Positions 20,329 through 32,333 of a DNA stretch of 64,000 bases are shown here, piece by piece (position 1 is the stretch's first letter; every line of letters begins with the position of its first letter). The notes under the pieces are model-generated. The model did not search any database, was not told where the DNA came from, and saw only the letters and a list, made by a program, of their open reading frames with translations. The translations under genes were made by a program, and so were the position numbers. The stretch comes from Haliotis asinina (lineage: Eukaryota; Mollusca; Gastropoda; Lepetellida; Haliotidae). Where the stretch lies: assembly GCF_037392515.1 (NCBI RefSeq), contig NC_090290.1:36481253-36545252 (forward strand), in the 5' to 3' direction.

Positions 20329-21180
20329 CGGACACTTGTGTAATTTAAGTGTGATCCATACAATAGTGTTGGATGACGCAGTATTTGGAAATGTGAACAG
20401 TTAGTACGCCGGATGTCTGTTGTAATGTCTGTTGCATGACAAATATACATATGGATACACTATAACATAAATGTATTCATGTTTTCTGAACGCATATGTG
20501 GAAAGTAGGGAATCTCGAGATAGATGATAATATTTCACTGCACAGATAAATAGTTCTGCGTTCCGCCTTGTCTTTTGTCAGTCCATCTGCAAAAAGATGT
20601 GTGTGCCAAGAAGGGGAGACCCCGAACGTATACCATCACTTCACTGGGATACGTGATTTCCGTTTGGTTTTACTCACTGACACTGAGAAAATGGAAGAAC
20701 AAATGTATGAAATGCTACATTGCTAGGCTTGGGATTAACTACGCTGAAGACAGCTACGCGAAACAACCGATGAAGGATGACCGTACACCAAGGCATTTTC
20801 TGTTGTTCATGATGTCACGCACGATTTTACATGACGTGACAATACTGACACAGCCGTGCAGATGTATTCTTTTGAGATCAGAAAATCCACTTTGATATGT
20901 ATGATAAAAACAGGAACAGTTTGTGAGCAGTAAGTTAATAAGAATCAAGTACTCACAACTCGGAATTACCGTTTGTCACAAATACCGGGGTATAATCGAT
21001 TTGCATCATGTTTCGGGGGTTTTTTCTTCCAGATGAACAATTGATTTGCCTTTGCGTGAGTTTGTGATGAGGCCAACGTAGGGGTAGGATACACAGTTTC
21101 TCCGTCACTTGGTATCGTCACTATAGTGATTGATGCTCATGATTCAAAAGCAATCGTGCAATTGAATCGTATTTTACAGG
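20329..21180. other. Intergenic, no feature seen
   Basis: One 106-codon open frame at 20575-20895 has no recognisable motif and no splice context; left unannotated. Confidence 0.5.
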
Positions 21181-21184
21181 CATT

Positions 21185-21365
21185 TCTCCTGGCTTTTCGA
21201 AAGACTTTAAATGGGTACCCGGTGGAAAAAAGTCATGTGGATATAACCTTATTACGCCTAATAGGCAACTTGGGTTATCCGTGGTAATAATGTGTGATTG
21301 TTAGGGCTATGGGCACACCTCGTGTGGCGTTTAGCGCTTTATAAATGGACACGTTTCAGTATAAT
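21185..21365 (+). repeat. Dispersed repeat family C, copy 2
   Basis: TTTAAATGGGTACCCGGTGG, ACGCCTAATAGGCAACTTGG, GTTATCCGTGGTAATAATGT and an end GCGCTTTATAAATGG. The last motif is common at the 3' end of molluscan SINEs. Confidence 0.5.
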
Positions 21366-21949
21366 CTAGAGTTATTTGCTACTTTTAGTTTTCAACTACA
21401 ATAAATCTTGTGCAAGCAATCGCGTTCAAATTACAATTTAACGGTAAGATTCATTTCTCGGTTTGTCTTCACAATCTTAAACTTTCCTTTCTGTTTAAAT
21501 ATTTTGGAAATGTGTACCAGGTTATTTACGACTAGCCCACACAAAAGGTCACCTGTTATAGCTCATCTGACACGCGACGTCATAATGGCACGTGACATGA
21601 CGTTGACAGAATTGGCAATGTTAAAGTTCAAATACTTTCGCTGTCATTTTATAAACTTGCGATACTAAAGGAAATTATCGTGAACAGCTTACGATTATAT
21701 AGGTGTACTACGATTTGTAAATACATGTGCACAAATGACAGAGACGCGTGACAGTTGTACATTTCATACACGTGACATGAGAGATTGTCCCTAACATCTG
21801 TAGGTGCGTGTCTCCATGATTTGATTGTTCTTCTACGGGTTAGCTTGAAGTATTTCGGTAGGCAAAATAATATTTCTTGAAATAACAAGTATTTTGTTCG
21901 TTTACCTTTTATGGTCTTCAAATGCAATATTTCAGCTTTGTCAAGGAGG

Positions 21950-22112
21950 TGTGAGTATAATCGAGTCTGGATCAGACAATCCATTCACTAACATAAGTAT
22001 CGATACACGAACTTTGGATGTGGTAGCATGCTTGTGGACATGACCCTGATAGTCACCTTTTACGACAAGAATGGGTTGCTCAAAACCAGTATTACACGTG
22101 TCCTCAAGGTCA
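21950..22112 (-). repeat. Degenerate SINE B, reverse orientation
   Basis: AATCGAGTCTGGATCAGACA, AAGTATCGATACACGAAC and TAGTCACCTTTTACGACAAG keep the family order. Confidence 0.7.
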
Positions 22113-23299
22113 CACTACACCCAGCGCCGTAAACAACCGCGGATATGGAAGATCGCCGCATCAGGCAAATTATCAGATTACTGTGGACCGGGAGAAAACT
22201 TTTTAATAATTTCGTATCATTTTCCCGCAGCTTAGTTACATTATATGCCATATACGTCACAAACACGCACCATGCAATATTTTGAGGCTGTAGTACATTG
22301 TAGTTTGTTTGCCAGTCGGGTTGTTCAAATATCTGAAAAAAATTATTAAAATTCCCTAACCTGTTCAGAATAAATTAAAGGAGACTAATCACATATCAGA
22401 ATAAAACTTGTATAATCGCAGTCATGTTTCGCTTTCTGTGGATGCAATTTCAACACCTATGACGCGGAGAGTGTTGTATACATCACGGCAATACTGATTA
22501 CATGAATAGTCTCTAGTGATGCTACCATGTGTCACATGCACGGTTGACAACTTTATAATTTATTGTCTGAAATGTCCTTTATAAGGAGAAAACTCTCCCT
22601 TCTAGTCAAATGATGTGAACCGATGTATGGAACGACTGAGCCCTTTTTATGCTGAACCCACAGCGAATCGTTGATGCAAGCTCTGAACACCAAGTAATGT
22701 TATCACTGCAAGGAAATGTCACCCGCGCCCTCTAGCGTCAAGTGCCTTAATTTGAAATTAAGACACTTTTATGTCTTTGGCGACGTCTTTACGAGAGGGT
22801 AGATAATATTCTGATTGTTAAGTTTTTGACATTTACTTATTTTGGGCTGTCTAAAGTGCTGCCTTTCACTGAGAAACCTGGGGTTTTATTTTTTCTGTTT
22901 TTTCGCAACCCGACAAGCACTATCAAAGGGTACATTTCTGAACATGTTCAACATTTATTGGCAGTGTATAACAGTAGGAATATTGGCTAGGAAACGATTT
23001 CCCAGAAATCTGTTTTTTGGAAGCCCACTGAGAGAATTAGTTTTGTAAAATAACGATGAACAAGTTTAATTTAGAGTTAGTTAGTACTGAATAGTACTCC
23101 TGGGAATTTGTAATGCTTGTAATATTATTTTGATAATACTCGAGTGCAAATCAGTACCTTTTGACCATTACATATTTTGAAGTTCTGACATTGTTGACGC
23201 ATGTCACTGTATTCTACTTCGTAGATTGAGGGACATGATATCAATCACTAGATTTTGGGGACTTGATTCATACTACAAGACACATGTAATCGAATCCAG
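22113..23299. other. Intergenic, no feature seen
   Basis: No coding frame, repeat or RNA structure that I can support. Confidence 0.5.
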
Positions 23300-23456
23300 T
23301 GAGTTTAGTTTTACGCGGCGTTTAGTAATATTTTCAGAAATATCACAGTGGGGACACCAAAAATGGGCTTCGAACAGGGTTCAAACCCTGGTCTTCCATG
23401 GGACGGCCCCCCCCCCCCCCCTCCCCCCCCCCCCTCCCAACACACACACACACACC
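23300..23456 (-). repeat. SINE A, reverse, with a poly-C and (CA)n tract
   Basis: GAGTTTAGTTTTACGCGGCG, GGGGACACCAAAAATGGGCT and GTTCAAACCCTGG are the reverse SINE A body and B box. From about 23407 long C runs broken by single T, then CACACA, replace the tRNA-like head. Confidence 0.75.
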
Positions 23457-23636
23457 ATCCCTTGTAATCGTATCCAAATTTCGTACATCGCCGATTAGGA
23501 TCAGTCACACTTAACTGTTCGGTCTAGACTCGATTGTTTACAAACCTTTAGACAAATGTCGTGATAAAATAAATAAATAAATATCGGGGTTCATATTTTT
23601 CATACGATGCTCTAGGGCAAATATCACTTGTGTGAG

Positions 23637-23772
23637 TTGGGTATAAAGCCGCTTTTAGCAATATTCCAACATTATCACGGCTGGGGACACTAAAATTGAT
23701 CTTCGCACACTGTACCTATATGGGGAATCGAATCTCCGGCGTGACGAGCGAACGCTTTAATCACTAAGCTTC
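23637..23772 (-). repeat. SINE A, reverse orientation
   Basis: AAAGCCGCTTTTAGCAATAT, GGGGAATCGAATCTCCGGCG (inverted B box) and AACGCTTTAATCACTAAGCT (inverted A box). Confidence 0.85.
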
Positions 23773-24867
23773 ACATGATTAGTATCTAAACGTAGATTTC
23801 ACAGACATATAATTATATTCATCTAAACAGATACCATATCTTTCGATACCAATATTCTCAACTTAGTGCAAATGGAAGTACGTAACGTCACAATGTCCGT
23901 TCGAGGTGGTCCGACGTCTACGACGAGATCAGAACCAGTTAATCACACAAGTTCAACTGGCTGACATCACCTAGACTGCGTAGAATCGCCCTATGTCTTC
24001 ATTATACCGTCGCCTCCTTTGCAAATTCCCTTCATATATGATACTGAAATTAGTTGTTACTTTACCCCTTTCTCGAGTCGCAGCGTGCCTCTTTTTCCGT
24101 TACCTGTGCGGATTCTGTCAATTATCGTCAATATAAAACGTTTATCGAACCAAATATAAAGTCCCCGGCAACCGCATACCACTTCCAACATTCACACGGC
24201 CATGAGGGGATCTGTTTTATAGTCCTGTATCCATTTCCACGACTATCTGATCCTAAACGTGTGAGCTGAAAGTGTGCACTGGCACAAAAATGTATACCGT
24301 AGGTAGTTTCAAAATTCAAAATTAAATGAATTTAATAGACAGTGTTTCCAATATTAACTACATAACAATTTAGAAAACGAGATGTCGCAAGGTCTCATAG
24401 CACCTCAAGCATGGACATAAATTTACAGCACGTTGTCACCTAATGCGTTATAGTATGTAGGCGAAGTTATCCAGGACGTCTAAAATTTGTGGACGGTAAA
24501 TTTCTTATGCACGTCAGTTTTGCAGTCATATCACTGGTCCTGACCAATGGCAAAGTCGTATTTCTTGTTGATTGATTCTGGATTCAAAGAATAAGTTGTG
24601 ATCACCATAGCACCTGTGTTTCGTCATCTGCTTGAAATGTAATTCATGATAATTGGTGAACGGGCGGCGGAAATATGGATGTTTTGTTGCACAAAAGTGA
24701 AATAATTTTTACTGTGTGCATAATTTTGTCATGTCTTAGTCATCTACACATTACATTCATTAAATAAGAGCTTTTGAACAACATGCCTTGATCACACATT
24801 ATTACTGACTATTGACGTAGCATTCCAGTATCTGACTGTGATTTACAAGCCACTGAAGGCAGTTGTT
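23773..24867. other. Intergenic, no feature seen
   Basis: No supported gene or repeat. Confidence 0.5.
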
Positions 24868-26810
24868 GCATGGCATACCTCCCTAACCATTAACCTATCT
24901 GCTTGTATAGCATATCCTCCTGCAGCAATAGTTCATCTGATTGTATATCATATCCCCATGCAGCAATAGTTCATCTGATTGTATGTCATATCACCATGCA
25001 GCAAATAGGTCATCTGATTGTATGCCATATCCCCATGCAGCAATAGGTCATCTGATTGTATGTCATATCCCCATGCAGCAATACTTCATCTGATTGTATG
25101 TCATATCCCCATGCAGCAATAGTTCATCTGATTGTATGTCATATCCCCATGCAGCAATAGGTCATCTGATTGTATGCCATATCCCCATGCAGCAATACTT
25201 CATCTGATTGTATGACATATTACCATTTACTAATGGTTCATCAGACTGTATGTCATATCCTAATGCAGCAGTAATTTGTTTGAGTGTATGTGGTATCCCC
25301 ATGCTGCAATAGGTCATCTAATTGTATGACGTATCCCCATGCAGCAATAGGTCATCTGATTGTATGCCATATCCTCATGCAGCAATAGTTCATCTGATTG
25401 TATGCCATATCCCCATGCAGCAATAGGTCATCTGATTGTATGCCATATCCCCATGCAGCAATAGGTCATCTGATTGTATGCCATATCCCCGTGCAGCAAT
25501 AGGTCATCTGATTGTATGCCATATCCCCGTGCAGCAATACTTCATCTGATTGTATGCCATATCCCCATGCAGCAATAGGTCATCTGATTGTATGTCATAT
25601 CCCCATGCAGCAATACATCATCTGATTGTATGTCATATCCCCATGCAGCAATAGGTCATCTGATTGTATGCCATATCCCCATGCATCAATACTTCATCTG
25701 ATTGTATGCCATATCCCCATGCAGCAATACTTCATCTGATTGTATGACATATTACCATTTAGTAATGGTTCATCAGACTGTATGTCATATCCTAATGCAG
25801 CAGTAATTTGTTTGAGTGTATGTGGTATCCCCATGCTGCAATAGGTCATCTAATTGTATGACGTATCCCCATGCAGCAATAGGTCATCTGATTGTATGCC
25901 ATATCCTCATGCAGCAATAGTTCATCTGATTGTATGCCATATCCCCATGCAGCAATAGTTCATCTGATTGTATGCCATATCCCCATGCAGCAATAGGTCA
26001 TCTGATTGTATGCCATATCCCCATGCAGCAATAGGTCATCTTATTGTATGTCATATCCCCATGCAGCAATAGTTCATCTGATTGTATGCCATATCCCCAT
26101 GCAGCAATAGTTCATCTGACTGTATGTCATATCACCATGCAGCAATAGGTCATCTGATTGTATGCCATATCCCCGTGCAGCAATAGGTCATCTGATTGTA
26201 TGCCATATCCCCATGCAGCAATAGGTCATCTGATTGTATGCCATATCCCCATGCAGCAATACTTCATCTGATTGTATGCCATATCCCCATGCAGCAATAG
26301 TTCATCTGATTGTATGTCATATCCCCATGCAGCAATAGGTCATCTGATTGTATGCCATATCCCCATGCAGCAATACTTCATCTGATTGTATGCCATATCC
26401 CCATGCAGCAATACTTCATCTGATTGTATGACATATTACTATTTAGTAATGGTTCATCAGACTGTATGTCATATCCTAATGCAGCAGTAATTTGTTTGAG
26501 TGTATGTGGTATCCCCATGCTGCAATAGGTCATCTAATTGTATGACGTATCCCCATGCAGTAACAGGTCATCTAATTGTATGGCATATCCTCCGGCAACA
26601 ATAGTTCATCTGATTGTGTGACATATCCCTACATAGTAATGGTTCATCAGATTGTATGTCGTATCCCCATGCAGCAATAGTTCATCTGATTGTATAACTT
26701 ATCCTCATACAACAATGGTTCATCTGAAGGCATGGCATATCCCAATATAGCAAATAGTTCGTCTGACTGTATGATCTATCTCCATCTGATTGTAAGGCGT
26801 AAGGCATAGC
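24868..26810. repeat. 38-bp satellite array with higher-order repeats (about 50 units)
   Basis: Unit CATATCCCCATGCAGCAATA followed by GGTCATCTGATTGTATGC. A variant block containing TATGACATATTACCATTT and CAGCAGTAATTTGTTTGAGT occurs at about 25211, 25743 and 26427, spacings of 532 (14 x 38) and 684 (18 x 38). No unique spacers between units, so not a CRISPR-type array. Confidence 0.95.
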
Positions 26811-26819
26811 CTCCCCACT

Positions 26820-26893
26820 CCCCACCATCACCACCACCATCACCACCACCATCACCACCACCATCACCACCACCATCACCACCACCACCATCT
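26820..26893. repeat. (CACCACCAT)n microsatellite
   Basis: CACCATCACCACCACCATCA repeats directly after the 38-bp satellite; encodes only a low-complexity MVVV frame on the minus strand. Confidence 0.95.
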
Positions 26894-28540
26894 AAGGTCA
26901 TATAATAACATGTGTTTCCCTTTCTACTGAAATAGCAAATCATGCTGTATACACTATTTAGAGCAGCCCATTAGCAACCCATGTCTTCCCTAATAGATGA
27001 GCGTGTTAGTAAAAGAAATATGAGCATAAGGAGAGGTCCATGTTCGGATATGTGCAGATAGGATAGGACCGATATGTGCGGATGAATGCTCATGAGGTCC
27101 ATCACCGGACTGAGTGGTCCAAACTCAGTGACTGTCTGACACTACCTGGATTATGCTTTCACTGACATCTCGACATGTCAGACAAATATGTACTTTACAA
27201 GGTAATCACAAGCGGAAATATTAACGGTTGTCTCCCCTTGTAACATACGGAGAAAATATATCTCAACTATTTTAATATTGATGTCCTAAATAATATCAGT
27301 AATTCTTTATGCATCCAATTCCCACAATGCATAATCCAGTCTAACATGACCGAAGTTAGACATCGGCATCTAATGTCCACTTTTGAAAGAACTAACACAT
27401 TATCAATTCTATTTTCATAAAACAAAGTAGAAAATGTAAAGGCTTAGTTACATTATTAAACCTACCAATCTTCAATCCGTATCAACCAAATGACACATTT
27501 TTACGAAAATGTCCAAGTATTCACTTTGCTGTTTCTTGACAATTTTCACATCGTTACGTTATGAGAGATCAAGTTTGAAACTTACTTTCAGTTTACTAAA
27601 ACCACACCTGAGCATCGCCTTACAGATAGGTTGCTTTGTCAGCTATAAGATCATCTTTAGACTGCAAGAAATATGTCCCCGCATTAGGCTCATCAAACAA
27701 CCGCTGAACATTTAGGATGATAACAGGTTTGAAAATCTACATCTTAGTTAGTTTGGTAAAGCGGGGGCGGATCTGCCTTTGTTTGAGAAAACACGCCGTT
27801 GCATGGACCAGGAATGTGCCAACATGACATACCGCATATGACACGTCCTTGGCAATTGTAAGGAATTGCTAAGCCACAGTGACTAGAGACTTGAAGATTC
27901 CACGATCAACAGAATGATTATCACCAGCATCCAAACTACCTTGCATTACAAAAACTATCTGCATTGTATGAGACACTTGATGTGCTAAGCGAGCCCAATA
28001 AAGTATGTCGCAGTCGGTGTAGCTGCATTATTGCTGACGTGTCTCAGTAATATAATTGCATTGCTTTAAGTTGAAATTTCTGTTTCATCGTCAGGTTAGG
28101 AAGCATACAGTGTGGGTTAAAAGATAAAACTAAATGACAGATAATGTCTGAAGGTAAATGACGTCAAAACCAAAGAATAATTACCTGTCAAAACAGATAC
28201 CACTTAGCTTTTAAAACGCAGCAGTAATGAAAATTATGTAAAACGACACATCTGTGATGCCAACAGGTGTTTTCCGAAAGGGTTCTGTTCAACTGATAGC
28301 ATCAATCTCCCCACAAAGAAACACAAAACTATATTTTCAGGAATTTAATCTGCTAAATTTAAAATGAGACAACAAATGTAATTTTTGATCAGGTACAGTC
28401 AAACTGCACGGTATAAAAGATCAAATGTATGTTAGCATATATAGGTTATAAAAAATCTGATACGTGGAGACGTATTTGCATCTTCTTCGCTATAGCTTGT
28501 GACTACCATGAACATTAAAACTGTCTGAAAAGTTTCTATA
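26894..28540. other. Intergenic, no feature seen
   Basis: AT-rich; no supported coding region or repeat. Confidence 0.5.
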
Positions 28541-28559
28541 TGGACTACATATGGCTTTT

Positions 28560-29350
28560 AATTTGACCTTGTTGAATTCTGGCCGATGCAGTGAAATCGA
28601 TGTAATGTTCTCATTCTTAAGACACTGAAAAGTGGCATGTGCTGTGTTAGATCTTGATGGAACAACTCCCTCTGGAAGTCCATGATCGGAACCACGTGAA
28701 TCCGTAATATTTCTCTCTGTACCGAAAGGCGCACAGGTTTGATATCTAACTGTAGGCTATGACTCCCCACATCATGACACTTTCACCGCCATATCAATCA
28801 ACCAGAGCGACACAGTCTTGGGTAAAAATTCATTTCGACGTCGAAAGATACGTACTCCTCCGTGACGGCACTGAAACAAAAAACGCGATTTCGTCGGTGA
28901 ACCATACATGTCGCCAGTTTTGTAGATTTATAAATCGAACGTAATTGCCTCACTGGAACCGCCGACGTCGATATAGCCGTCGAACTACAGGGCCAAAATA
29001 GTGTCGTCTGGCGTGAAGTCCAGCTTCTCGAAACGGTGCTCTGGTGAGCATTGAGGTGGCGTCAATGGCAGATTGAGACTACCTAGCCTCCAGAAATCCA
29101 GTTGGAATGTTTGTTGTGTTGGAATGACGGTGTTCTTTCATTTAACTAAAATGTCAATGTCTATCTCAAAGCAAGACGGCCTATAAAGGCGATGTCCCTG
29201 TTCACGATTCCTAAGAACTGCATGAGAAAGTTGCGAACCACTTTTTCTCCATGACATTTTCATGCTTTTGGATACTTTTAAACGTAAACGTCCATTTATG
29301 TTTCCGAAGATACGTTTTTGCGCCGTGCATTCGTTCCATGTACACAAACC
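28560..29350 (-). pseudogene. Decayed Tc1-like transposase relic
   Basis: Minus-strand fragments in several frames resemble the Tc1 catalytic domain: MYGSPTKSRFLFQCRHGGVR then IFRRRNEF (compare DESRF...DGR..V.RR.GE) near 28930-28830 and RELFHQDLTQHMP near 28655-28620 (compare LFQQDNA.PH). No continuous frame and no clear terminal repeats. Confidence 0.45.
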
Positions 29351-29437
29351 AGCATGATAATGGCGAAATTATAACAATCAAACATTAGTTCGGAAAACTA
29401 TCTGAAAATTCATATATAATTATCACCAATTCGTTTC

Positions 29438-29697
29438 GACTTCTGAAGATCCGGGGATAGAATAGGTCTTGCAGCAACCCATGCTTGCCACAAAAGGCGA
29501 CTATGCTTGTCGTAAAAGGCGACTAGAGGGATTGGGTGGTCAGACTCGCTGACTTGTTTGACACGTCATCGGTTCCCACTTGCGCAGATCAATGTTCATG
29601 CTGCTGATCACTGGATTGTCTGGTCGAATATTTACCCGACCGTTGCCATATTGTTTAAACACTGCTGAGTGCGGCGTAAAATTTAATTCACTCAATT
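29438..29697 (+). repeat. SINE B, full length, with target-site duplication
   Basis: Starts GACTTCTGAAGATCCGGGGA (diverged family start), contains GACTTGTTTGACACGTCATC and TGCTGAGTGCGGCGTAAAAT. Flanked by ATTCGTTTC at 29429-29437 and 29698-29706. Confidence 0.9.
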
Positions 29698-29706
29698 ATT
29701 CGTTTC

Positions 29707-31417
29707 CTTTTTGGGGAGAGTAAGAAGGCAACTGTCTTAAAACAGAATAAGTAAAATTTCAAAATAATACGTATTCCAAAGAGACCATAAGTACACCTAA
29801 ATACAAGTGTGACTACATGTTGTACACCGTGTTCTTAATATTTACTTTCTGCACTTCTGCGGTCACACAGTGTATCAAACGTTTGATTTAACATGTATTT
29901 CCTTTTAAATGTCTTTCCACATTAACTAAAACGCAACACCCATACCACATCCATTGCTCAACTATATACATATGAGTTAAGTGAGTTAAGATTTACACAG
30001 GCAATATTTCAGGCATGTCATGAACATACTCATGAACACGTGGATATACAATTGGTACCCGTATCTAACATTTGCCATATATTTAAAGAATGTGTGATTT
30101 TAGCTTAAACATTTGTATCTAGGTGTTGAATCTTGTGATAACACCAGAAGCTATGCTGTCGCGCTGAAAACCAACATAATACACATTATGAAAGTGAATT
30201 AAGGATTCGAACCAACACTCAGAGGGAATAACTCAACAAAACAACTTTTCGCTACCTAGCGGGTCCACCATTTTCTCCATCAGGAATCAAGTGGCTAAAG
30301 CATGATGGGTTCACATCCCCACCGGGTACAACATGTGAAGCCACACCCATGCGTATCGATAGAATACTGAACACGTTATAGACATAAACTAAATCAGTCG
30401 TCTCCATCGACTTTGTACTTTGGGGGTGTTTTTGTTTGTTTGTTTTGGGGGTGTTTTTGGGGGGTGTTTTTGTTTTTTTTCTTTACACTCTTAATGTGCA
30501 ACATCCACGACTATTAGACTATTACGTCTTCTTATGACATATGAAATGTATACTACAAATTACATATGTAAAACAGTATTCCGGGACCCTATCCACAGTG
30601 TTCGTAGGACTTCGTCATTCGTCTTCCATATAGTCAAATCGTAAAAGGACAAATCGACAAAGGACAAAGTTACGAGCGCTTTGTGGACGAGGACCAACGC
30701 TAATATGTAAACACATACGCATGAAGAATCGTATAGTTATATTATCTTTACCTTTAACAGACCTTATCAGATTTGTTTATTTACCTTGGTACCTGAAAGA
30801 GGAATTCTCTTGATGACATGGGTAAGTAGATGTGTTTGAAGTAACACCGGTTTGAATAGCATGCGAATACCGTGTGTGTCAGTCTAATGTGAGAAAGCAA
30901 AACAAATTTTTATGTCTTTAACGAACCTTCGACGATGGGTTGGTGATGACGAACACAAACTTGCATATTCCACATAAGACATTCGATTCCAAATGTTCGG
31001 GATTCTGCCACATCGAAGGGAAGCAACTATGCACAGTAATATGCTGCACCCGACTAGATCTTTTTATTCGTGTGTCTAAATTTATCCATAATATTCAAAA
31101 GCAACTCTGTACCTAAGCAGGTGATAAGCTTGCCTGATTCTACCTGGACATGAACACTGCCGGGCAGTTCCATGCCCCCTTATTCGAAATATAAATATAT
31201 TACCTTCATTGATTTAAATTCTTGTTGATTTTCATTTTTTTATTTTACTCGGGTTTTTATGCTTTGTTTTTGCTTTGTTTTTTTGTTTAAATGCCAAGAA
31301 CTGCATGTTAAACTTGATAATGTACTTGTTTAGTAAGGACTGCCTCTTGGAATTGGGTTTCTTTTAGGAATTCTTCGTTATCAACGTTTTGCGTTTGGGT
31401 TTTTTTGTTGTTGTTGT
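29707..31417. other. Intergenic; one degenerate SINE A at about 30278-30390
   Basis: AGTGGCTAAAGCATGATGGG, TCACATCCCCACCGGGTACA and ACATGTGAAGCCACACCC recall SINE A. A G/T-rich tract (GGGGGTG units) lies at about 30418-30480. Nothing else supported. Confidence 0.5.
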
Positions 31418-31618
31418 TTAAGAGCCATACTGGGCACGTTTCTAGCAATATGACGGTTGTCTGTGGATAATCTTGCCTGGGCCGCACAATGAAGTGACTG
31501 ACACACTATGGCATGAACCATAGTCACCGACTCTGACCCCCAGACCCCTAAAGACGCATCGTACGACAAGCATAGGTTTACTGAAGAGAAGTTTTAACCC
31601 GGATCTTCAAGGGAATCA
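31418..31618 (-). repeat. Degenerate SINE B, reverse orientation
   Basis: TTTCTAGCAATATGACGGTT, GTCTGTGGATAATCTTGCCT, CATCGTACGACAAGCATAGG and ACCCGGATCTTCAAGGG follow the family order 200 bp upstream of the shell-protein promoter. Confidence 0.75.
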
Positions 31619-31841
31619 TGATTTATGAATTTTCAAATGTAAAGTTCAGTGGTGTAGAGCGGTCATCCTATGACAATCCCGTGTCGGCGTCGTAGTATCA
31701 CCATAAAAATGACACATGTCGCAGATTTTGGCGAACCAGGTTCCGCCCAATAATAATTCACGTAGACACGAGGTAGCACTGGTTTGCTGTCACAGAGCAT
31801 GACGAAGACTTCACAGCGCATGCGTGAACATTTTGGTTGCT

Positions 31842-31847
31842 TATAAA
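31842..31847 (+). promoter_or_regulatory. TATA box of the shell-protein gene
   Basis: TATAAA, about 30 bp before a plausible start near 31872. The untranslated first exon then ends at 31925 in a strong donor (AAGAG then GTGAGT). Confidence 0.65.
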
Positions 31848-31871
31848 ACTGAAACAAGCTCTGCACCCGCC

Positions 31872-31925
31872 ACAACAGCTACCTTGCTTTCATCCACAGC
31901 TGTCCGGGCGGGCAGAGCCAAAGAG
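31872..31925 (+). other. Untranslated exon 1 of the shell-protein gene (start approximate)
   Basis: Between the TATA box and the GTGAGT donor; spliced to the acceptor at 32241-32243, 26 bp before the ATG. The start is inferred from TATA spacing only. Confidence 0.5.
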
Positions 31926-32269
31926 GTGAGTAAGTGTGAAAAGTGGAATGTCATATGAATACGGAATCGGAACTACTTCCTCAAACGTGGATATTCTAAA
32001 CCGATGGTGGGATTTTATGTTGTTCATCATCTCACCAGCAATGTTAAAACTATTCCTCGAAAAATTCATTTTGCTCTAAAAAAATACTTTCTGTCACTCA
32101 TTTTCATTCCCTTCTTTAATAATTCAGGTTGTAGGAATTTTCTATGTGAGTTCATGCCATTTCGCTAACAACAGATTCTGTTGGGTTATTAACAACTTAC
32201 GTTTTTCCAATCTGTGATTCTGTTATTTTATTTACTTTTTCAGAATTTCGTTGGCCCGCATCTTTCAAA

Positions 32270-32333
32270 ATGAAGTGTTTTGTCCCTCTAGCGTGTCTTT
32301 TGGTGGCGGTCACTGGATACGCTATTAAAAAAC
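32270..32333 (+). CDS. Shell-protein gene, signal-peptide exon
   Basis: ATG at 32270 follows TCAAA; encodes MKCFVPLACLLVAVTGYA plus IKK and ends in phase 1 at donor GTAGGT. A separate exon for the signal peptide is usual in secreted mantle proteins. Confidence 0.88.

Noticed and set aside
20575..20895. 106-codon frame as a possible small gene
   Set aside because: No motif, no signal peptide, no splice context and no repeat homology; could not be supported.
24868..26810. Regular short repeats suggestive of a CRISPR array
   Set aside because: Units are directly tandem at 38 bp without unique spacers, in a eukaryotic genome.
30418..30480. G-quadruplex candidate in GGGGGTG/T-rich sequence
   Set aside because: The G runs are separated by long, uneven T-rich loops, with no gene or element context to give it meaning.
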